A stretch of 64,000 nt of DNA from Paenibacillus shirakamiensis (GCF_017874255.1 NZ_JAGGLD010000001.1:930001-994000); one strand, 5' to 3'. Shown: positions 17,732 to 28,297, counted from the first letter of the stretch. Made by a program: numbers and translations. The notes: a model not told the origin generated them from the sequence alone.

Positions 17732-18406
17732 ATGCCTACAATATTGGTTGCTGATGACGATGCAAATATACGAGAACTCGTCTGTTTATTTCTTCGCAAT
17801 GATGGATTTGACACCGTGGAAGCTAAGGATGGAAAGGAGGCACTGACCGTCTATACTTCAGTACATATTGATCTTGTTGTGCTTGATATTATGATGCCCA
17901 ATATGGATGGTTGGGCGTTATGTAAGGAACTTCGCAAAAGGAGCCCGGATCTTCCGCTCCTGATGCTTACGGCAAGGGGAGAGACTTGGGAGAAAGTAAA
18001 AGGATTTGAACTCGGGACAGACGATTATCTTACGAAGCCATTTGATCCTCTGGAATTAACGGTTCGAGTGAAGTCACTTCTCAAACGATATAAGATGGCT
18101 TTCACTCAGACTATCCAATTCGGTAGTATTACTCTAGATCGGAAGACATATAAAGTCTTGTGTGGAGCAAATTCACTTGTATTACCTCTCAAGGAATTCG
18201 AATTGTTATATAAGCTTTCTGGAACACCCGGACAAGTATTTACCCGAGAGCAATTAATAGACCAAATTTGGGGTATGGATTATGCCGGGGATGATCGTAC
18301 TATTGATGTACATATAAAAAGATTACGCGAGCGCTTTGTGGGCACACCCGATTTTTGTATTGAAACGGTACGAGGTCTCGGCTACCGACTAGAGATCATG
18401 TCATGA
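17732..18406 (+). CDS. OmpR/PhoB-type response regulator
   Basis: This 224-residue regulator has a receiver domain with the acidic pocket VADDDAN, phospho-acceptor Asp52 (VVLDIMMPNMDG), Thr in LTARG and Lys in YLTKPFD, then a winged-helix DNA-binding domain (LPLKEFELLYKL to RTIDVHIKRLRERF and VRGLGYRLE). ATG at 17732 was preferred to 17705 because AAGAGGG sits directly upstream. The stop overlaps the histidine kinase start by 4 bp. The direct repeat at 19801 upstream of the next transcription unit is a likely target. Confidence 0.93.
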   Translation: MPTILVADDDANIRELVCLFLRNDGFDTVEAKDGKEALTVYTSVHIDLVVLDIMMPNMDGWALCKELRKRSPDLPLLMLTARGETWEKVKGFELGTDDYLTKPFDPLELTVRVKSLLKRYKMAFTQTIQFGSITLDRKTYKVLCGANSLVLPLKEFELLYKLSGTPGQVFTREQLIDQIWGMDYAGDDRTIDVHIKRLRERFVGTPDFCIETVRGLGYRLEIMS

Positions 18407-19773
18407 TTAAATCCTTATACATACGTGTAGTTCTAAGCTTTCTGGTCTCCGTAATTGGAGGCATAATTATAGCTTTTTTTGTAGCTACTTGGCTATTTGA
18501 AGATAAACTGAATGACAATCTAAAAGTTACATTGCTGGACTTTGGTCAAGATATTGCGCACATCTACGAATCATTTCCTTTGCAGGAAGCTCAGACGCTT
18601 GTAAGTACAATGAAACAGCTTAATTCCTACCGCATTCGGATTTTTGACAATCTAGGTGAATTGCAAGCTTATGGAACTGTTCAAGGAGAGCATTACACTA
18701 AGGTGTCCCAGAAGCAAATAAATGAAGTGATACATGGGAGTATCGTCCAAGTGAAGACAAATGATATTGATCCTATTCTTGTAGGCATACCGCTTCATAC
18801 AGAGAAAGGAATGAGAGCGCTGTTCGTCGAGCAGCGTGCGAATTCTTCCTCCTCATTTATTATTAAGTGGATTTTCAACTTCTTGATGTACTCCTTAGTA
18901 GCGGGAAGTTTACTGATGTTGATAGCCGCTATATTTTTAATCAGACCTATCAAAAAACTGACCCAAGCGACTAAGCATATAGCAGCGGGAGATTTCAATA
19001 TTAAGCTTAATATTAAGCAATCGGGTGAGTTAGGAACTTTGGCACGTAGTTTTGAAGAGATGATGCATAATCTACAACGGATAGAGCAGATGCGCAGAGA
19101 TTTTGTGACCAATGTGTCGCATGAGGTTCGATCGCCACTCACTTCAATTTCTGGATATGCTATGGCACTTAAACAAGTGAATATCTCGGAACAGGACCGG
19201 AGTAGATATCTCGAAATTATTATTGCTGAAGCCGAACGAATGTCCCATATGAGTGATAGCTTAATGCAACTCAGTATGCTAGAGTCTCAGTCCCAACAAC
19301 CAAAGTGGACTGTTCAGAATTTGGACGAACAGATCAGAAGAGTTATCGTAGCTATTCAGCCGCAGTGGACGGCACGTGCTATCCATTTTGAACTCAATCT
19401 TAGAGCCGTATCCTTCAGAGCAGATCACGATCAGCTTAATCAAGTTTGGATGAATCTCATAGGAAACAGCATTAAATTCTCTTCGGAAGGCGGTAGGATT
19501 AGCGTCAGTATGAGAGACGAAATTAGTAACGTGACTATCCGAATAGCAGATGCAGGAATTGGTATTTCTGAAGAAGATCAAAAGCGGATATTCGAGCGGT
19601 TTTACAAGGCGGATCATTCCCATAGTCGGAAGTATGAAGGAAGTGGGCTAGGACTCTCTATCGTGAAGCAGATTTTAAAGCTTCATCAAGGGGAAGTGCA
19701 GGTGGACAGTGAACAGGGAAGAGGAGCCACCTTTATTGTTACCCTACCCAAAATCAAGGAGGGAGAGTCGTAA
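18403..19773 (+). CDS. Sensor histidine kinase
   Basis: This is the membrane partner of the preceding response regulator. The 456-residue kinase has two transmembrane segments (about residues 10-31 and 152-180) flanking an extracellular sensor of about 120 residues. A HAMP linker follows, then the HisKA box with phospho-accepting His240 (NVSHEVRSPLTS), then the ATPase with N box (NLIGNSIKFS), G1 (DAGIGIS), F box (FERFYK) and G2 (GSGLGLS). The ligand is unknown. Start and stop overlap point to strict co-translation with the regulator. Confidence 0.94.
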   Translation: MIKSLYIRVVLSFLVSVIGGIIIAFFVATWLFEDKLNDNLKVTLLDFGQDIAHIYESFPLQEAQTLVSTMKQLNSYRIRIFDNLGELQAYGTVQGEHYTKVSQKQINEVIHGSIVQVKTNDIDPILVGIPLHTEKGMRALFVEQRANSSSSFIIKWIFNFLMYSLVAGSLLMLIAAIFLIRPIKKLTQATKHIAAGDFNIKLNIKQSGELGTLARSFEEMMHNLQRIEQMRRDFVTNVSHEVRSPLTSISGYAMALKQVNISEQDRSRYLEIIIAEAERMSHMSDSLMQLSMLESQSQQPKWTVQNLDEQIRRVIVAIQPQWTARAIHFELNLRAVSFRADHDQLNQVWMNLIGNSIKFSSEGGRISVSMRDEISNVTIRIADAGIGISEEDQKRIFERFYKADHSHSRKYEGSGLGLSIVKQILKLHQGEVQVDSEQGRGATFIVTLPKIKEGES

Positions 19774-19800
19774 GAAAGAGATGTACCGTTTAATTCGAGT

Positions 19801-19822
19801 CGTTCATATTGCGTTCATATTG
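19801..19822 (+). promoter_or_regulatory. Tandem 11-bp direct repeat, probable response-regulator binding site
   Basis: CGTTCATATTG occurs twice head-to-tail (19801-19811 and 19812-19822). An 11-bp phased direct repeat is the usual form of OmpR-type regulator sites. It lies between the sensor kinase and the hydrolase gene, 75 bp upstream of the latter, so the two-component system probably controls that hydrolase. Confidence 0.6.
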
Positions 19823-19896
19823 TCGTCATGAGGAGTCCATCTTCACTGTATATGCTTGGATTAAATTATACAGATGAGGATAGGGGACGATGAAAA

Positions 19897-20877
19897 ATGA
19901 ACACAAAAGAAGAATCACCAATAAAGAGGAAGCATACATGGTTTAAACTTTTAGCTAAAGGGATGGGTGCTGTAGCTGTTGCCATCTTGTTATTCTTGGT
20001 CATTGTATTCATAGTAAATGGGGTCTGTAATCAACTCGAACAACGGAAAATAGAAACCTACGGTCAGCTCGTCCCTGTAGATGGAAAACATATGAATGTG
20101 CTCATTGAAGGTCAAGGGAAAGAGACCATTGTTCTCCTACCTGGGTATGGAACAGCAGCACCGGCATTGGATTTCAAGCCATTAATCGAAGAGCTTTCAC
20201 CAAATTATAAGGTGATAGTGATTGAACCCTTTGGATATGGATTGAGCGATGGAACGGAAAAGGAGCGTACCACTGAGAACATTACCCATGAAATTCATGA
20301 AGCACTACAGCGCCTAAATATCGATCGTTATATCTTAATGGGACATTCCATTGCAGGTATTTACGGATTGGACTATGTAAATACTTATAGAAGCGAAGTG
20401 AGCGCTTTTGTAGGAATAGACAGCAGTGTGCCGCAACAAGAGGGAATGGATACGGAATTTCCAATTCGAACGTTCAAATTTCTCAGAGCATCAGGTCTGG
20501 CTAGACTGGTTGTGAAGTTAAGTCCAGATCCATATGTTAATACAACTTTTGATGAGCAGACAAAGAAGCAGATGAACATGCTTTTGCTTAAAAACATGAA
20601 TAATTCGACGCTCTTAAATGAAATGGAGCACTTTTATACGAACTTTACATCTGCGCAGAAAGAAACATTCCCTACAACTCTTCCCGTGTTGTTGTTTGTA
20701 GGTTTGAAGGACACATCCGTTAAGGATTGGGTACCACTGCATGAAGAACAGGCCAAACAATCTCACGATGGTAAAGTCATAACACTAGATGCATCTCATT
20801 ATATTCACCATACCAAGTCAAAAGATATGGTTCAGCAACTCACCCTATTTATGGACAACCTAAAGTTACACCCTTAA
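19897..20877 (+). CDS. Membrane-anchored alpha/beta hydrolase
   Basis: This 326-residue protein has one N-terminal transmembrane segment (about residues 18-41), so the catalytic domain is probably outside. The hydrolase fold shows an oxyanion strand LLPGYGTAAP, the nucleophile elbow GHSIAG with Ser151, an acid in VGLKDTSVKDW and the catalytic His in DASHYIHH. It resembles esterase or haloperoxidase-like family members, and the substrate cannot be read. It lies directly after a two-component system and behind a likely regulator site, suggesting induction by the signal that system senses. Confidence 0.85.
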   Translation: MNTKEESPIKRKHTWFKLLAKGMGAVAVAILLFLVIVFIVNGVCNQLEQRKIETYGQLVPVDGKHMNVLIEGQGKETIVLLPGYGTAAPALDFKPLIEELSPNYKVIVIEPFGYGLSDGTEKERTTENITHEIHEALQRLNIDRYILMGHSIAGIYGLDYVNTYRSEVSAFVGIDSSVPQQEGMDTEFPIRTFKFLRASGLARLVVKLSPDPYVNTTFDEQTKKQMNMLLLKNMNNSTLLNEMEHFYTNFTSAQKETFPTTLPVLLFVGLKDTSVKDWVPLHEEQAKQSHDGKVITLDASHYIHHTKSKDMVQQLTLFMDNLKLHP

Positions 20878-20902
20878 GATATCAATACAACCGAGATGAT
20901 TA

Positions 20903-20939
20903 ATTAGCACAATCCATCCACAGGAGGGGTTGTGCTAAT
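20903..20939. terminator. Strong hairpin after the hydrolase gene, weak terminator candidate
   Basis: A 10-bp perfect stem (ATTAGCACAA/TTGTGCTAAT) has a further GG/CC pair possible inside. No T-run follows on either strand, so it may be an RNA-stabilising structure instead of a terminator. Confidence 0.45.
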
Positions 20940-21099
20940 CTACATTAACTATAATATCGAGGGAATTGGAACGTAATATAGTAACTAATCTTTATAGAGT
21001 AGCGTTGTACTTATAAGATGGCTTATTTTAGAGGCAGTTTTATTTATAAACTCTCCCATTTAGGATAAAATTTTAATTTTTACATAAGGAGTTCATGAT

Positions 21100-21981
21100 A
21101 TGAGTCAAGATACTTATATGGTTCATTTAGATCGTGTTTCTTTTGAGCTGCAAGAACCTCATGATTTTAGTTGGATCAAGCCATTTGGAACCGTGGTGAA
21201 TGTGTTCGACCAACAGGATTCGGGTAACATCTGTTTTGGAGTGGAAAAGGACGGAAAGAAGAAATTCATCAAGTATGCGGGATCCCGTCCCATGGAATAC
21301 AAGGGAGAACCAAGGGATGCTATCGACACGCTTTACAAGGCAGTGCCTTTATACGAGGTCTTGGAACATCCTGCGCTAATTCGATTAGTTGAGCATTTTA
21401 AGACAGCTGATGGATATGCAGCCATATTTGATTGGGTGGATGGCGAATGCTTGCATTCTCATTGGTTATTTGCTGGAGCAGAGAAGCTTGCCCATCCTAA
21501 TTCACCTTTTTACAAGTTCAGGCAGCTATCCATCGGACAAAGGCTTAATTCGCTAGACGTTATCTATGATTTTCATAGATTTGTAGAGTCTAAAGGATAT
21601 GTAGCTGTAGATTTTTATGATGGAAGCATCCTATATGATTTTTCTACTAATGTGACTAAAGTTTGTGATATTGATTTCTATCGATTAGGTCCTTCTGTTA
21701 ATGATAGCGGGGAACAATTTTGGGGGACTACACGATTAAAATCCCCTGAAGAGTTCACATTAGATGCTCCTATTGATCCGATTACGAATGTATTTACTAT
21801 GGGAGCCATCGCATTTACTTTACTTGGCGGTGAGCTGGACCGCTCTTTCTCCAAGTGGGAAGCAAGTTCCTCCCTGTATGAAGTAGCTCTGCGAGCCGTG
21901 AGTCAAGAACGAGAACAACGTTATGATTCAATCTATGCTTTTAAAAAGGCTTGGGATGAAGCAAAGAGCGGGCGGAGTTGA
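21100..21981 (+). CDS. Protein-kinase-like fold protein
   Basis: This 293-residue soluble protein has the layout of a small kinase. It has a beta-3-type lysine (KKKFIKYAG), a hinge-like AAIFDWVDGECLH, a catalytic-loop equivalent YVAVDFYDGSILYDF, a metal-binding Asp in KVCDIDFYR and a C-lobe LLGGELDRSF. The usual Asn five residues after the catalytic Asp is Ser, so activity is not certain. It is clearly paralogous to the protein encoded at 41645 inside cluster A. The next gene is a GNAT acetyltransferase. Target (protein or small molecule) is unknown. Confidence 0.75.
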   Translation: MSQDTYMVHLDRVSFELQEPHDFSWIKPFGTVVNVFDQQDSGNICFGVEKDGKKKFIKYAGSRPMEYKGEPRDAIDTLYKAVPLYEVLEHPALIRLVEHFKTADGYAAIFDWVDGECLHSHWLFAGAEKLAHPNSPFYKFRQLSIGQRLNSLDVIYDFHRFVESKGYVAVDFYDGSILYDFSTNVTKVCDIDFYRLGPSVNDSGEQFWGTTRLKSPEEFTLDAPIDPITNVFTMGAIAFTLLGGELDRSFSKWEASSSLYEVALRAVSQEREQRYDSIYAFKKAWDEAKSGRS

Positions 21982-22007
21982 GATTTGATACTAAGGAGGC
22001 ATGGTAT

Positions 22008-22553
22008 ATGTATAAGTCATTAGAAAGAACAATGACTACGGAAAGATTAATGCTGAGACCTTTTGAATTATCAGATGCACAACGTGTCTTTGAATACTGC
22101 AATAATTATAATCTATATAAAAGTACATTAAATCTTCCTTACCCATACTCACTGGAGTGCGCATTGTCATGGATTAAAACGCATGAAGAAAATTTCATCC
22201 ATAATCTATTCTATGAGTTTGCGGTAGCAGATCGAATCACGAATGAACTATACGGAGCAATAGGAATATCTCATAATCAACAATATAGATTAGGAGAACT
22301 TGGCTACTGGATGGGAGAAGAACATTGGGGGAACGGTTATGCCACGGAGGCCGCTCGTGCTGTACTTGATTTTGCATTCCAAGAAAAGAATTATAACAAA
22401 GTGTATGCGCGATACTTTGCTACTAATATAGGATCAGGGCGAGTTATGGAGAAAATAGGCATGGTGAGGGAAGGCGTGCTACTTGAGCATATATACAAAG
22501 AAGATAGATTCGAGGACCTTGTTCATTACGGAATACTGGCGCCCAAAATTTAA
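22008..22553 (+). CDS. GNAT N-acetyltransferase, RimJ/RimL-like
   Basis: This 181-residue acetyl-CoA-dependent acetyltransferase has TTERLMLRPFELSDA at the N terminus, a beta-4 strand LGYWMGEEHWGNGYATEA that forms the acetyl-CoA loop, and the C-terminal YARYFATNIGSGRVMEKIGM helix typical of the Rim group. ATG at 22008 was chosen over TTG at 21978 because AAGGAGG at 21993-21999 is correctly spaced. Family members acetylate ribosomal proteins or antibiotics; which applies is not visible. It follows the kinase-like gene closely and is likely co-transcribed. Confidence 0.88.
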   Translation: MYKSLERTMTTERLMLRPFELSDAQRVFEYCNNYNLYKSTLNLPYPYSLECALSWIKTHEENFIHNLFYEFAVADRITNELYGAIGISHNQQYRLGELGYWMGEEHWGNGYATEAARAVLDFAFQEKNYNKVYARYFATNIGSGRVMEKIGMVREGVLLEHIYKEDRFEDLVHYGILAPKI

Positions 22554-22611
22554 ACAAGTGGAATGTATATCTCCATAGAGTGACATAAATAAGTTAGATC
22601 ATAGGCTGAGA

Positions 22612-22648
22612 AGCGATTCGTTTTTAACGAAGTCGCTCTTTTTTTTTG
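22612..22648 (+). terminator. Rho-independent terminator
   Basis: An 11/12-bp stem (AGCGATTCGTT with AACGAAGTCGCT, one bulge) is followed by a run of nine or more T. Confidence 0.87.
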
Positions 22649-22799
22649 CTAATGATATAGATTTCAGTATTCCATTTGACATCATGTTCTATATTTCGAG
22701 GAAATAATATGAATTTTTACAAATATTATGTGTGCAATCTTACATAACTGTTATATTGTATATGGATGATATACATTATAAAACAATAGAGGGATTCAA

Positions 22800-24587
22800 A
22801 TGAATAATATGAATTTTCAAGTTAATTTGCAAGGAATTATTGATCTTTTATCCAACCATTTATACTCCGACCCCGGTGTTTTTATACGAGAACTTCTCCA
22901 AAATGGCATCGATGCGATAACGGGCAGGAAGAGATTAGGCCATACATTTGAAGGGCAGATTAAAGTGGAGTTATTCACTTCAACTCCTAGAAGGATGTCC
23001 TTTTCAGATAATGGTCTAGGTCTTACACAAACAGATATTGAATTATTTTTAGCACGGATAGGAAGTTCGATTAAAAAGGAAAACTTAGATACTTCGGATG
23101 ACTTTATAGGTCATTTTGGTGTTGGGATTCTCTCTTGCTTTGTGATTAGTGAGGAGATTGTACTTATAACACGTTCGGCGGTTAGTGAGGAAGGATTGGA
23201 ATGGAGAGGCAGACCGGATGGCACGTATTCTCTAAAGACGCTTACTAAAAAAGTACCGATCGGCACAACGGTGTATTTATCTGCGAAGCCTGAATATGAA
23301 GAGTACTTCGAATATTATCAAGTTTCAAATCTTTTGAACAAATATGGGGAATATCTACCTACGCCGATTGTTCTGAGTGAAGATAATTATAATATGAATA
23401 TCAACGAGTCGAGCCCCCCTTGGCTAATGAGCAAAAAAGAAGCTATGGAATACGTTGAACGTACGGATTATTCTACACCCATCGATATCATCCCGCTGCA
23501 CTCACACCTTGGTGGGGTTACAGGTATAGCGCATATTCTTCCTTATGCGGTCAGTCTTCAAGATGAAAAGAAGCATCGCGTGTATCTGAAAAATATGCTT
23601 TTATCCGATAAAATGAGCAATATCCTGCCTTCTTGGGCATTTTTCGTTAACAGTATAATCAATACGACTAGCCTTAAGCCTACAGCTTCTCGTGAAGGAT
23701 TCCAAGAAAATGATCTGTTTCATGCGGTATGTGATGAATTAGGAGTGTGTATCAAACGCTACCTTATTGAGTTAGTGGACAAGGATATGGATCTATTTCA
23801 ACAGATTATTCGCATTCACTATGTTTCTCTGAAGACGATGGCGGTTGAAGATGATGCATTATATGAACTTTTTATCCGGCATCTTAAGTTCGAAACTTCT
23901 TATGGGGATATGAAGATGGATGATATTCTTAAGGATCATACAACCATCTTAGTAACAGCTTCTTTAGATGAATTTAGACAAATAGCAAGGGTAGCGAAAG
24001 CCCAGGAGTTAATGGTTATTAACGGAGGTTATGTACATGATCTCGATTTGGTGCGCAATCTTACGCAAGTTGAACCCCACATCACTGTAGAAGTGTTGGA
24101 TATTCTAAAATTCTCTAATCGCTTTGAAGAGTTGGACAATGAGGATCATGCATTGACTCAACCCTTTCTAAAGTATGCTAGTCATCTATTGGAGAAATTC
24201 CAATGTCAGCCTCTAGTCCGCTGGTTCGAACCATCTGAGATTCCAGTCATGTATAACACGAATCAAGAAGTGAATTTTTTTAGATTAACTGAAGAAAGCG
24301 AAAAAGTAGCTAACCCTCTTTTTTCTGATATCGTACTTGTGATTAAGGATGAATTATATGAGAAGCCCTATGCAAAGCTTTGTTTTAATTATAATAATGT
24401 AATGGTGCGCAAAGCTATGGAGTCGAGTGATCTCACCTTGCAAAAAGCTAGCATCGAGTTGTTTTATACGCAAGCTCTGCTACTAGGTAATCATCCTATG
24501 GGGCCAGAGGAACTTCGCTTGATGAATGATTCGCTCCTTCATTTTATGAACAGAGGATTTGAGAATGCTAATGGTGCGCTGCAATGA
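22800..24587 (+). CDS. HSP90-family ATPase (HtpG-like, diverged)
   Basis: This 595-residue protein has the GHKL ATPase of HSP90 chaperones: the Glu/Asn helix FIRELLQNGIDAI, the Asp motif FSDNGLGLT, and the lid GHFGVGILSCF. The middle domain keeps the catalytic arginine in LKPTASREGFQEN. The C-terminal region differs from HtpG and no C-terminal dimer motif is obvious. It overlaps the next gene by 4 bp. Canonical htpG is normally single, so this is a separate HSP90-like subfamily tied to one partner. Confidence 0.88.
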   Translation: MNNMNFQVNLQGIIDLLSNHLYSDPGVFIRELLQNGIDAITGRKRLGHTFEGQIKVELFTSTPRRMSFSDNGLGLTQTDIELFLARIGSSIKKENLDTSDDFIGHFGVGILSCFVISEEIVLITRSAVSEEGLEWRGRPDGTYSLKTLTKKVPIGTTVYLSAKPEYEEYFEYYQVSNLLNKYGEYLPTPIVLSEDNYNMNINESSPPWLMSKKEAMEYVERTDYSTPIDIIPLHSHLGGVTGIAHILPYAVSLQDEKKHRVYLKNMLLSDKMSNILPSWAFFVNSIINTTSLKPTASREGFQENDLFHAVCDELGVCIKRYLIELVDKDMDLFQQIIRIHYVSLKTMAVEDDALYELFIRHLKFETSYGDMKMDDILKDHTTILVTASLDEFRQIARVAKAQELMVINGGYVHDLDLVRNLTQVEPHITVEVLDILKFSNRFEELDNEDHALTQPFLKYASHLLEKFQCQPLVRWFEPSEIPVMYNTNQEVNFFRLTEESEKVANPLFSDIVLVIKDELYEKPYAKLCFNYNNVMVRKAMESSDLTLQKASIELFYTQALLLGNHPMGPEELRLMNDSLLHFMNRGFENANGALQ

Positions 24588-25636
24588 GAGAGCGTTATAA
24601 TGAATTAAGACGTATGAGTTGGGAACTTCCTCAGGGAAAGCAGAAAATAATGGTCATGGAGAAAATGATTCGAATTGCTGACCTCTACATGACCGAAGAA
24701 GATGCCTATCAGACTCGCATCTCTTATTTAACGGCAGCTTCGGAGGCCGGGGCCTCAGAAAAAATGATTATTGCATTTGCTTGGTGCCTAGCCAAATTCG
24801 AGGGCAATCCTGGTAAGTATTCGTATCATGAATTGTTATGGTATTACAAGTGGATTTTAGGGGCAATCTGGAAAATACCAGAAATCCGTCTAGAGCAGAT
24901 TGAATCTTTGTTCGAACATTTCAAAGTTATGAGTGAACAATATGGCTATAATCTAAGAGCTTATTATCATAAACAAGTGAATTATACACTATCAATAGGG
25001 AACTTTGATGCAGCCGCAAAGGCATATAAATTGTGGCGAACGATCCCAAGAGACGGTTTGGCCGATTGTAAAGCTTGTGAGCAAAATTTATTCGGTATAT
25101 ATATGTTCAGAATTGATTATATCAAACGAGGCATGCAAGCCATGAAACCTATCCTTGAAGGTAAACTGCGCTGTGGCTCTATCCCAGAAAATACGTATAG
25201 TCAAGTGCTCTTGCCTCTACTCAAGCTTGGTAAGTATGAGCAAGCCTCTAAGATTGCTAATAAGGCCTATCATATGATAAAGGGTCCTGAATATCTTAGC
25301 GAGCATGGGAAATTCCTTCTCTTTTTCACGGTTACATCTCCCACCAAAGCAAAAAAAGTATATAATGAAACAATTGAATTTGCCTTAGATAGTAAAGTAG
25401 GATGGGATAGATTGGAGTATTTTCTTTGTGCACGTTTTTTTCTTACAGAGTGGCATAAGAAGAAGCGGAAAATACAGCTAGTGGCTGGAGATCAAGTTAC
25501 TTTGGCATGGTTAGATCAAGAAATCCAACGGATTTCCCAAGCGTTTAATTATCGAAATGGAAATGACTATATTCATCTCTTTATTGCGCAACATTACAAA
25601 AACATTCAAGAAATTAAAGATGCATATCCTGAATAA
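24584..25636 (+). CDS. Helical-repeat (TPR-like) partner of the HSP90-like ATPase
   Basis: This 350-residue protein is not assignable to a named family. It is all-helical in appearance, with repeated stretches of alternating aromatic and small residues (AYYHKQVNYTLSIGNFDAAAKAY, NTYSQVLLPLLKLGKYEQAS, HMIKGPEYLSEHG) that resemble TPR helices. The 4-bp overlap with the HSP90-like gene and the shared terminator suggest a two-protein complex. TPR proteins are classical HSP90 co-chaperones in eukaryotes, which makes a chaperone/co-chaperone or client-recognition role plausible; that is inference. Confidence 0.7.
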   Translation: MRERYNELRRMSWELPQGKQKIMVMEKMIRIADLYMTEEDAYQTRISYLTAASEAGASEKMIIAFAWCLAKFEGNPGKYSYHELLWYYKWILGAIWKIPEIRLEQIESLFEHFKVMSEQYGYNLRAYYHKQVNYTLSIGNFDAAAKAYKLWRTIPRDGLADCKACEQNLFGIYMFRIDYIKRGMQAMKPILEGKLRCGSIPENTYSQVLLPLLKLGKYEQASKIANKAYHMIKGPEYLSEHGKFLLFFTVTSPTKAKKVYNETIEFALDSKVGWDRLEYFLCARFFLTEWHKKKRKIQLVAGDQVTLAWLDQEIQRISQAFNYRNGNDYIHLFIAQHYKNIQEIKDAYPE

Positions 25637-25645
25637 AAGCATCCC

Positions 25646-25682
25646 AAAAAAAGATCGAGACCAGAAATGGCCGATCTTTTTT
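25646..25682 (+). terminator. Rho-independent terminator after the HSP90/TPR pair
   Basis: An 11-bp stem AAAAAAGATCG/CGATCTTTTTT contains an inner short helix. It starts 10 bp after the stop. Confidence 0.88.
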
Positions 25683-25788
25683 GTACGTACAGTTATTGGT
25701 TGATGAATTACAAAGAGTCTATTCATGCGACAACGCTATAATAGAAGGGTACATTAAAATAGAATGAAGATAAAAGGAGGCATTTTTT

Positions 25789-26100
25789 ATGAGTCAACGG
25801 TTTCGTATAACTCGATCTATGCAAGGAGAACAGGGTGGACTTCCCTCTATTACATTGGAAGAATGCATACAGTATTTCGCATCGCTTTCAGATTTTGCAT
25901 ATTCCACAAAGTTAGTTGTAACGGGGGCCGAGAGCACCATGACCATTGAAGGAGATTTCTTTATGTGGACCTATGAAGATTTGGAAATTCCTTTTCGCTT
26001 ATATATGGGAGACATCTATGTCGCTGTGACAAACGAAGCGGTTATCCCCAAAATGATGGACATCGCAACGGACTTGCGGGCTGATATATTAGAAGGCTAA
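25789..26100 (+). CDS. Small uncharacterised protein
   Basis: I do not recognise this 103-residue soluble protein. It has an aromatic-rich central strand region (GDFFMWTYEDLEIPFRLYMG) and a C-terminal helix (AVIPKMMDIATDLRAD). No signal peptide or membrane segment is seen. A very strong AAAAGGAGG precedes the ATG, so it is likely expressed. A broken stalk-domain fragment follows in the same frame directly after its stop. Confidence 0.65.
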   Translation: MSQRFRITRSMQGEQGGLPSITLEECIQYFASLSDFAYSTKLVVTGAESTMTIEGDFFMWTYEDLEIPFRLYMGDIYVAVTNEAVIPKMMDIATDLRADILEG

Positions 26101-26103
26101 GAG

Positions 26104-26295
26104 CACACCATTAACCTCAAAAAAGGTTCCATGCAAACATCCGTAAATGGACATATGATTCAACTGAAGACGCCTCCTTTTATGGTTAAGGGAATCATGA
26201 TGGTTCCCCTACGCCTAATTAGCGAAGCCCTAGGGGCTGAAGTCGCTTGGAATGATAAGAAGCGAAGCATCGAGATCCATACCCAAATCAAATAA
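26104..26295 (+). pseudogene. Fragment of a copper-amine-oxidase-type stalk domain
   Basis: Directly after the previous stop codon and in the same frame, about 63 codons read as one stalk domain: TINLKKGS, then VNGHMIQLKTPPF, then MMVPLRLISEALGAEVAWND. These domains sit at the ends of exported wall proteins, but here there is no signal peptide, partner domain or good start. ATG at 26131 would give only 54 residues without a ribosome binding site. It is best read as a remnant of a larger deleted gene. Confidence 0.6.
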
Positions 26296-27849
<1,554 letters not shown>

Positions 27850-27867
27850 CTGATAGTTGTGAACCAC

Positions 27868-27894
27868 AGAACCTGAGAATCAGGTTCTTTTTTT
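27868..27894 (+). terminator. Rho-independent terminator after bglC
   Basis: A 9-bp stem AGAACCTGA/TCAGGTTCT with a 3-nt loop and T7 tail. Confidence 0.88.
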
Positions 27895-27932
27895 ATGTGA
27901 AAAATCGACTCGAAATCATCATAAGGATAACA

Positions 27933-27957
27933 AAAAAGCCTCGAATTCGAGGCTTTC
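27933..27957 (-). terminator. Terminator for the leftward small secreted protein gene
   Basis: A 10-bp palindromic stem AAAGCCTCGA/TCGAGGCTTT carries an A-run on its left, which is a T-tail for leftward transcription. It lies 23 bp past the stop of the minus-strand gene. Confidence 0.82.
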
Positions 27958-27979
27958 TCAACTAACATATTACATATTA

Positions 27980-28297
27980 TTAAAATCCATATTGAAAATT
28001 AGATAAACTCAGTGCGGGTCCACCAATAGATATGGTGTACGTGCCATAAGGCAAGTTAGGAATAGAAGCAATGATTTTTCCAGATCCACCATAAGAACTA
28101 AAGGCTCTAGTATACACGGCTTGTCCAGTTTGATTAGTTACGACTAAATCTGCGTAAGATCCGCTAAAATCAGCACTGATTCTTAATTGTCCTTGACCTG
28201 TTACTTGCACATTCGTTGCTGCTGATGCAGTTAATGGAATAATGGTAAATAAGGCAAAACAGAGTAACAGGAGAACCAAGACACTATTCTTCTTCAT
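27980..28297 (-). CDS. Small secreted beta-sheet protein of unknown function
   Basis: This 105-residue product has a clear signal peptide (MKKNSVLVLLLLCFALF, cleavage after TASA), leaving about 79 mature residues rich in Gly, Ser, Thr and Tyr. The pattern of alternating strands (DLVVTNQTGQAVYTRAF, YGTYTISIGG) resembles a small immunoglobulin-like or T9SS-like carboxyl domain seen in exported proteins, without any catalytic motif. AAAGGAAGTG lies before the start. It is monocistronic and convergent with bglC. Confidence 0.75.
   Translation of the reverse strand: MKKNSVLVLLLLCFALFTIIPLTASAATNVQVTGQGQLRISADFSGSYADLVVTNQTGQAVYTRAFSSYGGSGKIIASIPNLPYGTYTISIGGPALSLSNFQYGF

Noticed and set aside
25789-26295. 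Stop-codon readthrough joining the 103-residue protein to the stalk fragment
   Set aside because: The first protein has no signal peptide, while stalk domains work outside the cell, and no readthrough context is seen around the TAA.
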